A stretch of 64,000 nucleotides of DNA from assembly GCA_029210085.1 (NCBI GenBank), contig JARGPP010000007.1:163501-227500 (forward strand). Reading direction: 5' to 3'. Each line of letters opens with the position of its first letter. Within the stretch, counting starts at the first letter, position 1. This document shows, one piece after another, positions 1 through 7,536 of the stretch. Both the position numbers and the translations under genes were made by a program. The notes below the pieces were generated by a model, which was not told the origin of the DNA, ran no database searches, and saw nothing but the letters and a program-made list of their open reading frames with translations. This stretch comes from Legionellaceae bacterium (lineage in GTDB: Bacteria > Pseudomonadota > Gammaproteobacteria > Legionellales > Legionellaceae).

Positions 1-33
1 ACTGTGTATCCATGATATTTGCCTTTATGCTAT

Positions 34-375
34 TTATCCCGGAGGCCAAGTCATTTGCCGGCCACCTAGAAGATGTAAATGAATGTGATAAACCGTTTGT
101 CCACCGTGGTGATTTGTATTGAAGACCAGGCGATATCCCAAATCTTTGAGATTTTCTTGGTCGGCAATGTTTTTTGCGGCAAGAATCAGTTTTCCGAGTA
201 GTGCTTCGTCTTCGGGTGTTGTATGACTAATACTGTCGATATGTTTTTTCGGAATAATGAGAATATGAGTCGGTGCTTGTGGGCTTACATCATGAAAGGC
301 TAAGAGATCATTATTTTCAAAGATGATCTTTGCGGAAACTTCTCGTGTTATAATGCCACAAAACAAACAATCCAT
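34..375 (-). CDS. hinT: HIT-family purine nucleoside phosphoramidase HinT
   Basis: Small cytosolic histidine-triad hydrolase that cleaves purine nucleoside phosphoramidates and acyl-AMP adducts. The 113-residue product has the full triad H97-x-H99-x-H101 followed by LLGG, and the [15 protein letters not shown] stretch typical of gammaproteobacterial HinT. A CxxC pair (C3, C6) is at the extreme N-terminus. Length is close to the usual 115-119. It reads away from ppa, with an approximately 150 base shared upstream region. Family assignment is secure; the physiological substrate is not known from sequence. Confidence 0.93.
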   Translation of the reverse strand: MDCLFCGIITREVSAKIIFENNDLLAFHDVSPQAPTHILIIPKKHIDSISHTTPEDEALLGKLILAAKNIADQENLKDLGYRLVFNTNHHGGQTVYHIHLHLLGGRQMTWPPG

Positions 376-461
376 CGTGCTTATTCCAAGTTTAATTTAA
401 ATAATGTTCTATTATACGCAGGCTTTGCGGCAGGGTCCAAAAAGATTTTTAAATCACTTTT

Positions 462-490
462 TTGCCTTTTTAGGATGCTTTACGCATAAT
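462..490 (+). promoter_or_regulatory. Putative sigma70 promoter for ppa
   Basis: TTGCCT at 462-467, a 17-base spacer, and CATAAT at 485-490. The -10 matches 5 of 6 and the spacing is optimal; the -35 keeps TTG. It would start transcription about 35-40 bases before the ppa start codon. Inferred from sequence only. Confidence 0.5.
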
Positions 491-534
491 AGCGGGCAAT
501 TTAAAACTTAAAATAAATTAGGATGGATAAAGCA

Positions 535-1080
535 ATGAGTTTAAATGCCATAAAAGCTGGGCGAGATGTACCTAATGATGTGAATGTAATCATTGAAATT
601 CCAATGCATGCAGCACCTGTAAAGTATGAAGTGGATAAAGATTCGGGTGCTTTATTTGTCGATAGATTTATGGCGACAGCAATGTTTTATCCTGCAAATT
701 ATGGATATATTCCTCAGACACTATCTGATGATGGCGATCCAGTTGATGTATTAGTGGTTGCACCGACACCATTAATGAGTGGCTCGGTGATTCGCTGCCG
801 AACAGTAGGTATGCTGAATATGACGGATGAATCAGGTGTTGATGCCAAATTAATAGCAGTGCCTATTGATAAACTGTCAAAACAGTATCGTTCAATTCAA
901 ACGCATGAAGATTTGCCTGAGTCACTTTTGCAGTCCATTTCTCATTTCTTTGAGCATTATAAAGATTTAGAAGAAGGTAAATGGGTCAAAGTTGATGGAT
1001 GGGCAGGGCCAGATGCAGCACACCGTGAAATTTTGGACAGTATTAAACGATATGAAGCAGAAGCATGTGCTGAGGCTTGA
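535..1080 (+). CDS. ppa: Inorganic pyrophosphatase (family I, soluble)
   Basis: Hydrolyses the pyrophosphate released by biosynthetic reactions, in the cytosol, with Mg2+. From the chosen start the protein has 181 residues. The active-site residues line up with E. coli Ppa: E21, K30, E32, R44, Y56 and the DGDPVD signature (D66, D68, D71). An in-frame ATG lies 12 bases upstream at 523 but falls inside the AGGA Shine-Dalgarno; the ATG at 535, 11 bases after AGGA, gives MSLN as in the family. A weak hairpin plus T-run follows the gene. Confidence 0.96.
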   Translation: MSLNAIKAGRDVPNDVNVIIEIPMHAAPVKYEVDKDSGALFVDRFMATAMFYPANYGYIPQTLSDDGDPVDVLVVAPTPLMSGSVIRCRTVGMLNMTDESGVDAKLIAVPIDKLSKQYRSIQTHEDLPESLLQSISHFFEHYKDLEEGKWVKVDGWAGPDAAHREILDSIKRYEAEACAEA

Positions 1081-1134
1081 TTGTTTTACGCGATTTAAAG
1101 TTAAAATATTTTCGCGGTCATCTGATTTTTATGA

Positions 1135-1156
1135 GTGTGTCACAGCACACGTTTTT
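1135..1156 (+). terminator. Possible Rho-independent terminator after ppa
   Basis: Five-base stem GTGTG/CACAC (1135-1139, 1146-1150) with a 6-base loop, then GTTTTT. The stem is short. A second, stronger hairpin (1166-1187, 8 pairs including one G.T, loop TTTTCG) follows but has no T-run. Confidence 0.45.
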
Positions 1157-1165
1157 CCTATAAAT

Positions 1166-1187
1166 CCTCGTGGTTTTCGCCACGGGG
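1166..1187. other. Stable hairpin downstream of ppa
   Basis: CCTCGTGG (1166-1173) pairs with CCACGGGG (1180-1187) around TTTTCG: seven Watson-Crick pairs and one G.T pair. It lies between ppa and the convergent TRIC-like gene, so it could help 3-prime end formation from either side, but no T-tract is adjacent. Confidence 0.5.
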
Positions 1188-1294
1188 TCTGATAATCAAG
1201 TTGAGATTATTGGTTGTTGCTAAACATTCGAAACGTAGAAAATAATCGTGTCGTGGCGATGTATTAATCGTGAATTGTGGTTGGGCTATCTCTT

Positions 1295-1945
1295 TTATTT
1301 TTGTTTGCTTTGTCGTTTATTTTTACGCGACTTGAGGCTTTCTGCATAGTTAAATTTGGGGACTTCAATGTGTAACCAAATAGCCAGTAAGCGTGTTAGA
1401 AAAATGGATAAAACAGTAATAATCACGTTTAGATGATTAGCAATATTGAAGTGCTCTAATATGACATAAACAATGGCTCCCATCAGTGCAATGACAGCAT
1501 AGAGCTCACTTCGAAGTACGAGAGGGATGTCATTACATAAAATATCTCGCAACATCCCCCCCGAGATGCCGGTAATTAATCCACCTAAAATGGCAACTGT
1601 TGCGGGCATGTCATAGGTGAGTAGGCGTTGTGTTCCAATAATGGTAAATGCAGCAAGTCCTAACGCATCAAGAACTAAAAAGAGTTTGGTCACGCGCGTA
1701 AGTTCGGCTGGAATACAAATGGTCAGCAAAGCAAAACCAGAGGTGTAGAGTAAATAATGTGGGTGCGCCACCCATGAAATGGGGTGTGTGTTAAAGATAA
1801 TATCTCGGACTGTACCACCACCGAGCCCTGCAACACATCCAATAAAAATAACGCCAAAAAAGTCCATCCGTTTTCGGCCAGCGGCAATTGCACCACTGAT
1901 GGCCTCAACCGAGATGCCTAAAAGAAATATATAGTGCAATATCAT
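1295..1945 (-). CDS. TRIC/UPF0126 (YicG-type) membrane protein
   Basis: A 216-residue inner-membrane protein with about seven hydrophobic segments, built as two repeats. Each repeat carries the family signature: GGGTVRD at residues 42-48 and GGMLRD at 129-134. Bacterial TRIC homologues form trimeric cation channels; some relatives are linked to glycine uptake. Substrate cannot be read from the sequence. The C-terminus is a basic cytosolic tail. The start codon has no clear Shine-Dalgarno; instead a run of ten C (coding strand) ends 8 bases before the ATG. Function beyond the family is unknown. Confidence 0.88.
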   Translation of the reverse strand: MILHYIFLLGISVEAISGAIAAGRKRMDFFGVIFIGCVAGLGGGTVRDIIFNTHPISWVAHPHYLLYTSGFALLTICIPAELTRVTKLFLVLDALGLAAFTIIGTQRLLTYDMPATVAILGGLITGISGGMLRDILCNDIPLVLRSELYAVIALMGAIVYVILEHFNIANHLNVIITVLSIFLTRLLAIWLHIEVPKFNYAESLKSRKNKRQSKQK

Positions 1946-1953
1946 GGGATTCA

Positions 1954-1963
1954 GGGGGGGGGG
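1954..1963. repeat. Homopolymeric G10 tract
   Basis: Ten consecutive G on the plus strand (C10 on the strand of the TRIC-like gene), 8 bases upstream of that gene's ATG and about 90 bases upstream of the damaged beta-barrel gene. Tracts of this length slip readily; a sequencing length error is also possible. Confidence 0.85.
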
Positions 1964-2052
1964 TAATTTTTTAGTATTTTACGACTTTTTTTAAAAATTA
2001 AACAGTGCTATCGTGGCTGCGCTTAATATTTTATTTAAATTAGGGATAGCTC

Positions 2053-2375
2053 ATGAATAAATTGATAGTAGCAACTGCGCTTTTAGGCTGCACGAGTGTC
2101 ATGGCGGGTACTATGGGGCCTTTGCCACCTAAGCCACTGCCTTGGCATTTTCACACGGGTATTGGCTATGTTAATTATGAAGATATGGTTGACCCCAATA
2201 CAACGGTATTGCGTATTGCGGGCGCGATGTGATGACTTGTCAAAAAGCAACTTTTGGCATTGAAGTCGGTGCTCAAACGAGACTAAGTTCGCGATTAAAT
2301 GCCACGGAAACGCAACTCACTTACTTTGGTGGACCTGCCATTCAAGCAACGATTAAACCGTTTTTTGTAATGTAA
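2053..2375 (+). pseudogene. Broken tandem copy of secreted beta-barrel-type protein
   Basis: Reads a signal peptide and a mature start like the next gene (LPWHF and GYVNYEDMV are shared) but stops at a TGA at 2230-2232 after 59 residues. Shifting one frame near 2219-2224 restores the homology (GRDVM, then FGIEVG and GGPAIQ) up to a TAA at 2373-2375, where similarity ends about halfway through the intact paralogue. So there is one frameshift and a loss of the 3-prime half. The upstream sequence GGATAGCTCATG resembles GGATAGCACATG before the intact gene, pointing to a tandem duplication followed by decay. It may still yield a short secreted peptide. Confidence 0.8.
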
Positions 2376-2385
2376 AGGATAGCAC

Positions 2386-3081
2386 ATGAAAAAAGCAGTA
2401 TTTGCAAGCATGCTATTAGGCAGTGTGGTTGCGGTAGCGGGTACGGTCGAGAATGCATCTAAGTCATTGCCATGGCATTTTTATGCAACACTCGGGTATG
2501 TGAATTATGAAGATATGGTTGATAAGCATATTGCTATTGAGCGCATTGCAGTTTCACGTGATGTTGTGAGTGACCACCATGTTATGTTTGGAGTTGAGCT
2601 TGGTGTGCAGACAGGATTGAGTTCCAGGCTGTTAACCACGCAAGAGAAACTAGATGCCCTTGGAGGCCCTGCAATTCAGACAGTGATTGGCACATTTCTT
2701 GATGTGTTGGGAACTGCTGCTGTACCTTTGAAGAGATTACCGGGTGTTCACAGTTATATAGCACAGGTGCCTCATTCAGCACCGATAGTTGATGCTGTTG
2801 AGCATGTGGATATGTTTGCGAAAGTAGGCATGGCATATCGACAGATGCATTTTGATAGAAATACAATTAATGCGCAGGCAAAAATTAGTCCTGAAGTTCA
2901 AGTGGGTTTAAGTCGAGCACTGTCTTTGCACACCAGTATTGCTTTAGCCTATCAAGGAATTTACGCAAGTGGCGTTGGGCTGACCATCAATGGGACGAAT
3001 CCTTTATTTGCAACGGGAGCTGTTAAATCGATACCCACACAAAATGGTGTGTTACTGATTTTAGGTTGGAACGCTGCTTAA
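2386..3081 (+). CDS. Secreted/outer-membrane beta-barrel-type protein, intact copy
   Basis: A 231-residue protein with a clean signal peptide (MKKAVFASMLLGS... cleaved near VAVAG) and a mature region of alternating strands, for example GMAYRQMHFD, SPEVQVGLSRALSLHTSIALAYQG and the closing GVLLILGW. This resembles small outer-membrane barrels of Legionellales. It does not end in the usual terminal Phe, so the barrel assignment is inference. No specific family is recognised. AGGA lies 5 bases before the ATG. It follows the broken paralogue by 10 bases and is likely transcribed from the promoter of that copy. Confidence 0.75.
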   Translation: MKKAVFASMLLGSVVAVAGTVENASKSLPWHFYATLGYVNYEDMVDKHIAIERIAVSRDVVSDHHVMFGVELGVQTGLSSRLLTTQEKLDALGGPAIQTVIGTFLDVLGTAAVPLKRLPGVHSYIAQVPHSAPIVDAVEHVDMFAKVGMAYRQMHFDRNTINAQAKISPEVQVGLSRALSLHTSIALAYQGIYASGVGLTINGTNPLFATGAVKSIPTQNGVLLILGWNAA

Positions 3082-3119
3082 GGGGCAATTGTGTTGTGTA
3101 TTGATTTTAAAAAAGCGCA

Positions 3120-3148
3120 TTGCGAAAATGTAAGGGCTTCGTTATAAT
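3120..3148 (+). promoter_or_regulatory. Sigma70 promoter for tRNA-Val (and probably thrS)
   Basis: TTGCGA (3120-3125), a 17-base spacer and a perfect TATAAT (3143-3148), placing the start site about 10 bases before the mature tRNA 5-prime end. No terminator separates the tRNA from thrS, whose ATG is 22 bases past the CCA, so joint transcription is likely. Confidence 0.8.
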
Positions 3149-3164
3149 TAGCCCCTGTCAATAT

Positions 3165-3239
3165 AGGCGCGTAGCTCAGTGGTAGAGCACCACCTTGACA
3201 TGGTGGTGGTCGGTGGTTCGATCCCACTCGCGCCTACCA
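3165..3239 (+). tRNA. tRNA-Val (anticodon GAC)
   Basis: Complete cloverleaf of 75 bases with encoded CCA. The acceptor stem AGGCGCG pairs with CGCGCCT, followed by discriminator A and CCA; D-arm GCTC/GAGC; anticodon stem CCACC/GGTGG around TTGACAT, giving anticodon GAC for valine codons GUC/GUU; T-arm loop TTCGATC. Confidence 0.95.
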
Positions 3240-3261
3240 TCAGATTTGATGAGAAAACAAC

Positions 3262-5190
3262 ATGTTAACAATCACCTTGCCAGACGGAAAACAACTCCCG
3301 TTTGATGCACCTGTTACAGCACTTGATGTGGCGATGGCCATAGGGCCTGGCCTTGCAAAAGCGGCACTTGCAGCTGATGTAGATGGTACTTTGGTTGATA
3401 TGAGCTTTAAGATAAACCAAGACGCAACAATCGCCTTGCTCACAGAAAAGTCTCCTGAAGCTGTTGAGGTGATTCGACATTCAACCGCGCATTTGCTCGC
3501 GCAAGCCGCCCAATCACTATTTCCTAAAGCACAGGTCACTATTGGCCCTGTGATTGAAGATGGTTTTTATTATGATTTTGCTTTTGACAGACCGTTTACG
3601 CCTGATGACTTGGTGCGCATTGAAGAAAAAATGCATGCGCTTGCAAAACAAAATATCCCCATTACACGCCGCGAACTAGCACGAGATGAAGCCATCGCTT
3701 ACTTTGAAGGTTTAGGCGAAAGCTATAAAGCGGAGATTATCCGAGATATTCCAGCCCATGAGGTGCTTTCGCTTTATAAACAAGGTGATTTTGAAGACTT
3801 ATGCCGTGGCCCTCATGTGCCTTCCACAGGATTTTTAAAGGCTTTTAAATTGACTAAGCTTGCAGGCGCTTATTGGCGTGGTGATTCTAATAACGCGATG
3901 CTTCAACGTGTTTATGGGACGGCATGGGCCGACAAAAAAGCACTCAAAGCTTATTTATTTCGGATTGAAGAAGCTGAAAAACGTGATCACCGTAAAATTG
4001 GGAAGGCACTGGATTTATTTCATTTTCAAGATATTGCCCCTGGCATGGTATTTTGGCATGCAAAAGGGTGGACGATATATCGTACACTTCAGCAATATAT
4101 GCGCGAGCGTTTAGCTGAGTTTCATTATCAGGAAATTAAAACGCCACAATTGGTAGATAAAATACTGTGGGAAAAATCAGGGCACTGGGAAAATTTTCGG
4201 GAAAACATGTTTTTGACCGAAACGGAAAACCGCAGTTACGCGGTTAAACCCATGAATTGCCCTTGTCATGTGCAAATCTATAATCAGGGCCTTAAAAGCT
4301 ACCGTGATTTACCGCTTCGTTATGCTGAGTTTGGAAATTGTCATCGCTGTGAGCCATCGGGAGCATTGCATGGTTTAATGCGTGTTCGAAACTTTATTCA
4401 AGATGATGGTCATATTTTTTGTTCTGAAAATCAGATTCAGGCTGAAATAGCTGCATTACTAGGCTTAGTGCAGTCGGTGTATGCTGATTTTGGATTTGAT
4501 AGTATGACGTATCGTTTGGCATTGCGACCTGAAAAACGTGTGGGTAGTGATGCGGTATGGGATAAAGCCGAGTCAGCGCTTGCCAATGCCATGCATGAGC
4601 ATGGCATTGTGTGGGAGGATGCGCCAGGTGAAGGTGCTTTTTATGGTCCTAAAATAGAATGTTCACTGTCGGATTCGTTAGGACGAATTTGGCAGTGTGG
4701 AACATTCCAAGTTGATTTTTCAATGCCTGAGCGACTTGATGCGCAGTTTATTGCTGAAGATGGCTCAAAACAAATACCTGTGATGATTCATCGTGCCATT
4801 TTGGGGACATTTGAGCGTTTCATGGGAATTTTAATTGAGCATTATGCTGGCAAGTTTCCACTTTGGCTGGCGCCGACACAAGTCGTTTTAATGACAATTA
4901 GTGAAAAGCAACACGAATATGGTGCAAAAATGCATGAAATTTTGCAAAAAAATCACATTCGTGCAAATTTTGACTTGAGAAATGAGAAGATAGGCTTTAA
5001 AATCCGCGAGCATACTTTACAAAAAGTTCCTTATCTTGTAATTGTTGGAGATAAAGAAGTTGATGAAAACCTTGTGAGTGTCCGTTCTTGTGATGGCACT
5101 GATTTGGGGCAAATGACCATTGATGCATTTTGCGCAAGGCTTTCAGAAGAAGTTGACACGAAGAATCGTGTAGAAACCATTGGAGGATAA
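3262..5190 (+). CDS. thrS: Threonyl-tRNA synthetase
   Basis: Charges tRNA-Thr; class II synthetase, 642 residues (E. coli 642). Order: N-terminal TGS domain (about 1-62), editing domain with H73-x3-H77 (HSTAH) and the later CRGPH motif, then the catalytic core with the zinc site beginning at MNCPCH and the class II motif 2 loop ([11 protein letters not shown]), and a C-terminal anticodon-binding domain. It sits between tRNA-Val and infC. Its last codons overlap the Shine-Dalgarno of infC, so thrS and infC translation are probably coupled. Confidence 0.98.
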   Translation: MLTITLPDGKQLPFDAPVTALDVAMAIGPGLAKAALAADVDGTLVDMSFKINQDATIALLTEKSPEAVEVIRHSTAHLLAQAAQSLFPKAQVTIGPVIEDGFYYDFAFDRPFTPDDLVRIEEKMHALAKQNIPITRRELARDEAIAYFEGLGESYKAEIIRDIPAHEVLSLYKQGDFEDLCRGPHVPSTGFLKAFKLTKLAGAYWRGDSNNAMLQRVYGTAWADKKALKAYLFRIEEAEKRDHRKIGKALDLFHFQDIAPGMVFWHAKGWTIYRTLQQYMRERLAEFHYQEIKTPQLVDKILWEKSGHWENFRENMFLTETENRSYAVKPMNCPCHVQIYNQGLKSYRDLPLRYAEFGNCHRCEPSGALHGLMRVRNFIQDDGHIFCSENQIQAEIAALLGLVQSVYADFGFDSMTYRLALRPEKRVGSDAVWDKAESALANAMHEHGIVWEDAPGEGAFYGPKIECSLSDSLGRIWQCGTFQVDFSMPERLDAQFIAEDGSKQIPVMIHRAILGTFERFMGILIEHYAGKFPLWLAPTQVVLMTISEKQHEYGAKMHEILQKNHIRANFDLRNEKIGFKIREHTLQKVPYLVIVGDKEVDENLVSVRSCDGTDLGQMTIDAFCARLSEEVDTKNRVETIGG

Positions 5191-5194
5191 AACC

Positions 5195-5728
5195 ATTAGT
5201 GCACCAGTCAAGCGTGATAGCGATCGCGCGCGAATCAATGAGCAAATCAAGGTCCCAGAAGTGCGTTTAATCGATGCGGAGGGCGAGCAAGCAGGTATTC
5301 TTTCATTGAGAGAAGCTTTGCATATGGCCGAAGAAAGTGGTCTTGATCTTGTTGAAATTTCGCCAACAGCTAAGCCACCTGTCTGTCGTGTGATGGATTA
5401 TGGAAAATTTTTGTTTGAGGCGAGCAAGAAGCAAGCGGAAGCACGCAAAAAACAAAAACATGTACAAATCAAAGAGGTAAAATTTCGTCCGGCAACGGAA
5501 GAAGGGGATTATCAGGTCAAGCTACGCAACCTGACACGTTTCCTAGATAATGGTGATAAGGTCAAAGTTACCCTTCGATTTAGAGGGCGTGAAATGGCAC
5601 ATCAAGACTTGGGGATGCGCATTCTCGAACGCGTGAAAGAAGACACAGCTGATTTTGCTGTGGTTGAACAGCACGCAAAGCGTGAAGGTCGCCAATTATT
5701 GATGGTGTTATCACCGAAGCGAAAATAA
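5195..5728 (+). CDS. infC: Translation initiation factor IF-3, AUU start
   Basis: Binds the 30S subunit, prevents 50S joining and proofreads the initiator codon-anticodon pair. The product has 177 residues with the N-terminal RINEQI...EVRL segment, the linker, and the C-terminal [14 protein letters not shown] domain. No ATG is available near the conserved N-terminus. A strong GGAGGA (5182-5187) stands 7 bases before ATT at 5195, which gives an N-terminus matching E. coli IF-3, itself AUU-initiated. The TTG at 5180 overlaps that Shine-Dalgarno and is unlikely. AUU allows IF-3 to repress its own synthesis in E. coli; the same control is inferred here. Confidence 0.95.
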   Translation: MSAPVKRDSDRARINEQIKVPEVRLIDAEGEQAGILSLREALHMAEESGLDLVEISPTAKPPVCRVMDYGKFLFEASKKQAEARKKQKHVQIKEVKFRPATEEGDYQVKLRNLTRFLDNGDKVKVTLRFRGREMAHQDLGMRILERVKEDTADFAVVEQHAKREGRQLLMVLSPKRK

Positions 5729-5777
5729 TGAAACTGATATTATGTTGATATGAGTTAAATGCGGAGTTACAAATGTT

Positions 5778-5978
5778 ATGCCAAAGTTAAAAGTACATAG
5801 CGGAGCGGCTAAGCGCTTTCGTAGAAAGGCCAATGGGCAGGTAAAACGCCGAGGGGCTAATCGAAATCACATTCTCACCAAGCACACAACTAAGAAAAAA
5901 CGTGCTGCACGTGTTGAAGCAACAACATTGAAGCCATGCGATGCTCGCTTAGCGAAACGTATGTTGCAAGGTAGTTAA
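5778..5978 (+). CDS. rpmI: Large ribosomal subunit protein bL35
   Basis: A 66-residue, very basic ribosomal protein. The start MPKLK, the KRFRR and [12 protein letters not shown] segments and the overall length are typical of bL35. It lies 49 bases after infC and 14 bases before rplT, the invariant infC-rpmI-rplT order. In E. coli this pair is repressed by L20 binding the infC-rpmI mRNA; no structure was worked out here. Confidence 0.97.
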   Translation: MPKLKVHSGAAKRFRRKANGQVKRRGANRNHILTKHTTKKKRAARVEATTLKPCDARLAKRMLQGS

Positions 5979-5992
5979 GGGGAGAATGAATT

Positions 5993-6352
5993 ATGCCAAG
6001 AGTTAAACGCGGTGTGACGGCAAAAGCTCGTCATAAAAAAGTTTTAAAACAAGCTAAAGGCTATTACGGTGCACGCAGTCGAGTGTATCGCGTTGCAAAA
6101 CAAGCGGTTATTAAAGCAGGTCAATATGCATATCGTGACCGTCGCCAGAAAAAACGACAGTTTCGTGCGCTTTGGATTACACGGATTAATGCAGAAGCTC
6201 GTATGAGTGGTTTGTCGTATAGTCGGTTGATTGATGGTCTTAAAAAAGCAGACATTGAGTTAGACAGAAAGGTGTTAGCTGATATGGCTGTACATGATAA
6301 AGCAGCATTTGCAGCACTTGCAACACGTGCAAAAGAGGCTTTGGGCCTGTAG
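5993..6352 (+). CDS. rplT: Large ribosomal subunit protein bL20
   Basis: A 119-residue basic protein that binds 23S rRNA early in 50S assembly and in E. coli represses the rpmI-rplT mRNA. Family hallmarks are [16 protein letters not shown] at the start, [23 protein letters not shown], and the globular C-terminus [18 protein letters not shown] precedes the ATG. It is 4 bases from pheS, so the two are almost certainly translated from one mRNA. Confidence 0.98.
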   Translation: MPRVKRGVTAKARHKKVLKQAKGYYGARSRVYRVAKQAVIKAGQYAYRDRRQKKRQFRALWITRINAEARMSGLSYSRLIDGLKKADIELDRKVLADMAVHDKAAFAALATRAKEALGL

Positions 6353-6355
6353 CGC

Positions 6356-7384
6356 ATGTTGGATGATATTAAGCGATTAGAAAGTGAGGCGCTCAAAGCA
6401 ATTGAAAAGGCTGAGCGCCTTGATGTTCTTGAAGCAATTCGTGTTGATTTCCTTGGTAAAAAAGGAAAGCTTACGGATATCTTGAAGGGCGTTTCTTCAT
6501 TGTCTCCGGCTGAAAAACCCAAGGTGGGGCAAGCGGTTAATCAAGTTAAACGTAAGATTTTAGCGAGCTTGGAAGAAAAACACGAGCACCTGAAAATACT
6601 TGAGTTACAGATAAAATTAGCCCATGAAAAAATTGATGTGACTTTGCCCGGTCGTCAGGCTAACAAAGGAACGTTACATCCCATTACACAGGTTCGTGAC
6701 AAAATTATCGATTATTTTAGTCGGCTCGGGTTTGATGTGTTAGATGGACCTGAGGTTGAGACAGAGCATCATAATTTTGAAGCCTTAAATATTCCAGATC
6801 ATCATCCGGCGCGTGCTATGCACGATACATTTTACTTTGGAGATGGTCGACTTTTAAGAACGCACACTTCACCTGTTCAAATTCGTTCAATGCAATCAGG
6901 AGGAAAACCTCCTTTTCGTTTGATTGCACCGGGGCGTGTATATCGTCGTGATTCAGATGTGACACATACGCCTATGTTTCATCAATTAGAAGGTCTCTTG
7001 ATTGATGAAGTGAGTCAAAATATTACATTGGCTAGTTTAAAAGGCGTGCTACAAGACTTTTTTACTTTTTTCTTTGAAAAGTCGGTTGGCGTTCGATTTA
7101 GGCCCTCATATTTTCCATTTACAGAGCCTTCGGCTGAAGTTGATATTGCTTGTACGGCATGTGATGGCAAGGGATGTCGGGTGTGTAGCTTCACTGGATG
7201 GCTTGAAGTTTTGGGATGTGGCATGGTGCATCCAAATGTACTGAATGCTGTCAATCTTTCGCCTGAAATGTATCAAGGGTGGGCCTTTGGATTAGGCATT
7301 GATAGATTAGCAATGCTTTACTTTGGAATTGATGATTTACGGATGATGTTTGAGCACGACTTAAATTTTTTAAAGCAATTTTAG
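6356..7384 (+). CDS. pheS: Phenylalanyl-tRNA synthetase alpha subunit
   Basis: Catalytic subunit of the alpha2beta2 enzyme that charges tRNA-Phe; 342 residues (E. coli 327). It has an N-terminal coiled-coil (about 1-90), then the class II catalytic core with [10 protein letters not shown], motif 2 [22 protein letters not shown] and motif 3 GIDRLAM near the C-terminus. A CxxC-rich loop ([18 protein letters not shown]) is present as in many gammaproteobacterial PheS. pheT follows, but is separated by 152 bases holding a palindromic element rather than being directly adjacent. Confidence 0.97.
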   Translation: MLDDIKRLESEALKAIEKAERLDVLEAIRVDFLGKKGKLTDILKGVSSLSPAEKPKVGQAVNQVKRKILASLEEKHEHLKILELQIKLAHEKIDVTLPGRQANKGTLHPITQVRDKIIDYFSRLGFDVLDGPEVETEHHNFEALNIPDHHPARAMHDTFYFGDGRLLRTHTSPVQIRSMQSGGKPPFRLIAPGRVYRRDSDVTHTPMFHQLEGLLIDEVSQNITLASLKGVLQDFFTFFFEKSVGVRFRPSYFPFTEPSAEVDIACTACDGKGCRVCSFTGWLEVLGCGMVHPNVLNAVNLSPEMYQGWAFGLGIDRLAMLYFGIDDLRMMFEHDLNFLKQF

Positions 7385-7390
7385 CGCATA

Positions 7391-7501
7391 TTGATTGTTT
7401 GTCCTCATTGCCTCGGCTTATCCGAGGTATCCAATTGGTTTAGTTCACATTTTCTTGGATACCCCGCTTAAAGCGGAGTACGTAGGCAAATAACAATACA
7501 A
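7391..7501. repeat. Compound palindromic element between pheS and pheT
   Basis: Two outer arms are inverted copies: TTGCCTCGGCTTATCCGAGG... followed by TATCCAA (about 7409-7433), and TTGGATACC...GGCAA (about 7455-7488). Each arm holds its own small palindrome (CCTCGGCTTATCCGAGG; CCGCTTAAAGCGG). The flanks also mirror each other loosely (TTGATTGTT against AACAATACAA). The whole could fold into a cruciform or branched RNA. It looks like a REP/MITE-type dispersed element; no second copy was seen in this window. Confidence 0.65.
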
Positions 7502-7536
7502 ATGCTTGTAATAAAACACTAAATTAGGATATGCCA

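Noticed and set aside
992..1192. Frame overlapping the end of ppa and continuing beyond
   Set aside because: More than a third is a shifted frame of ppa, and no Shine-Dalgarno or similarity supports it.
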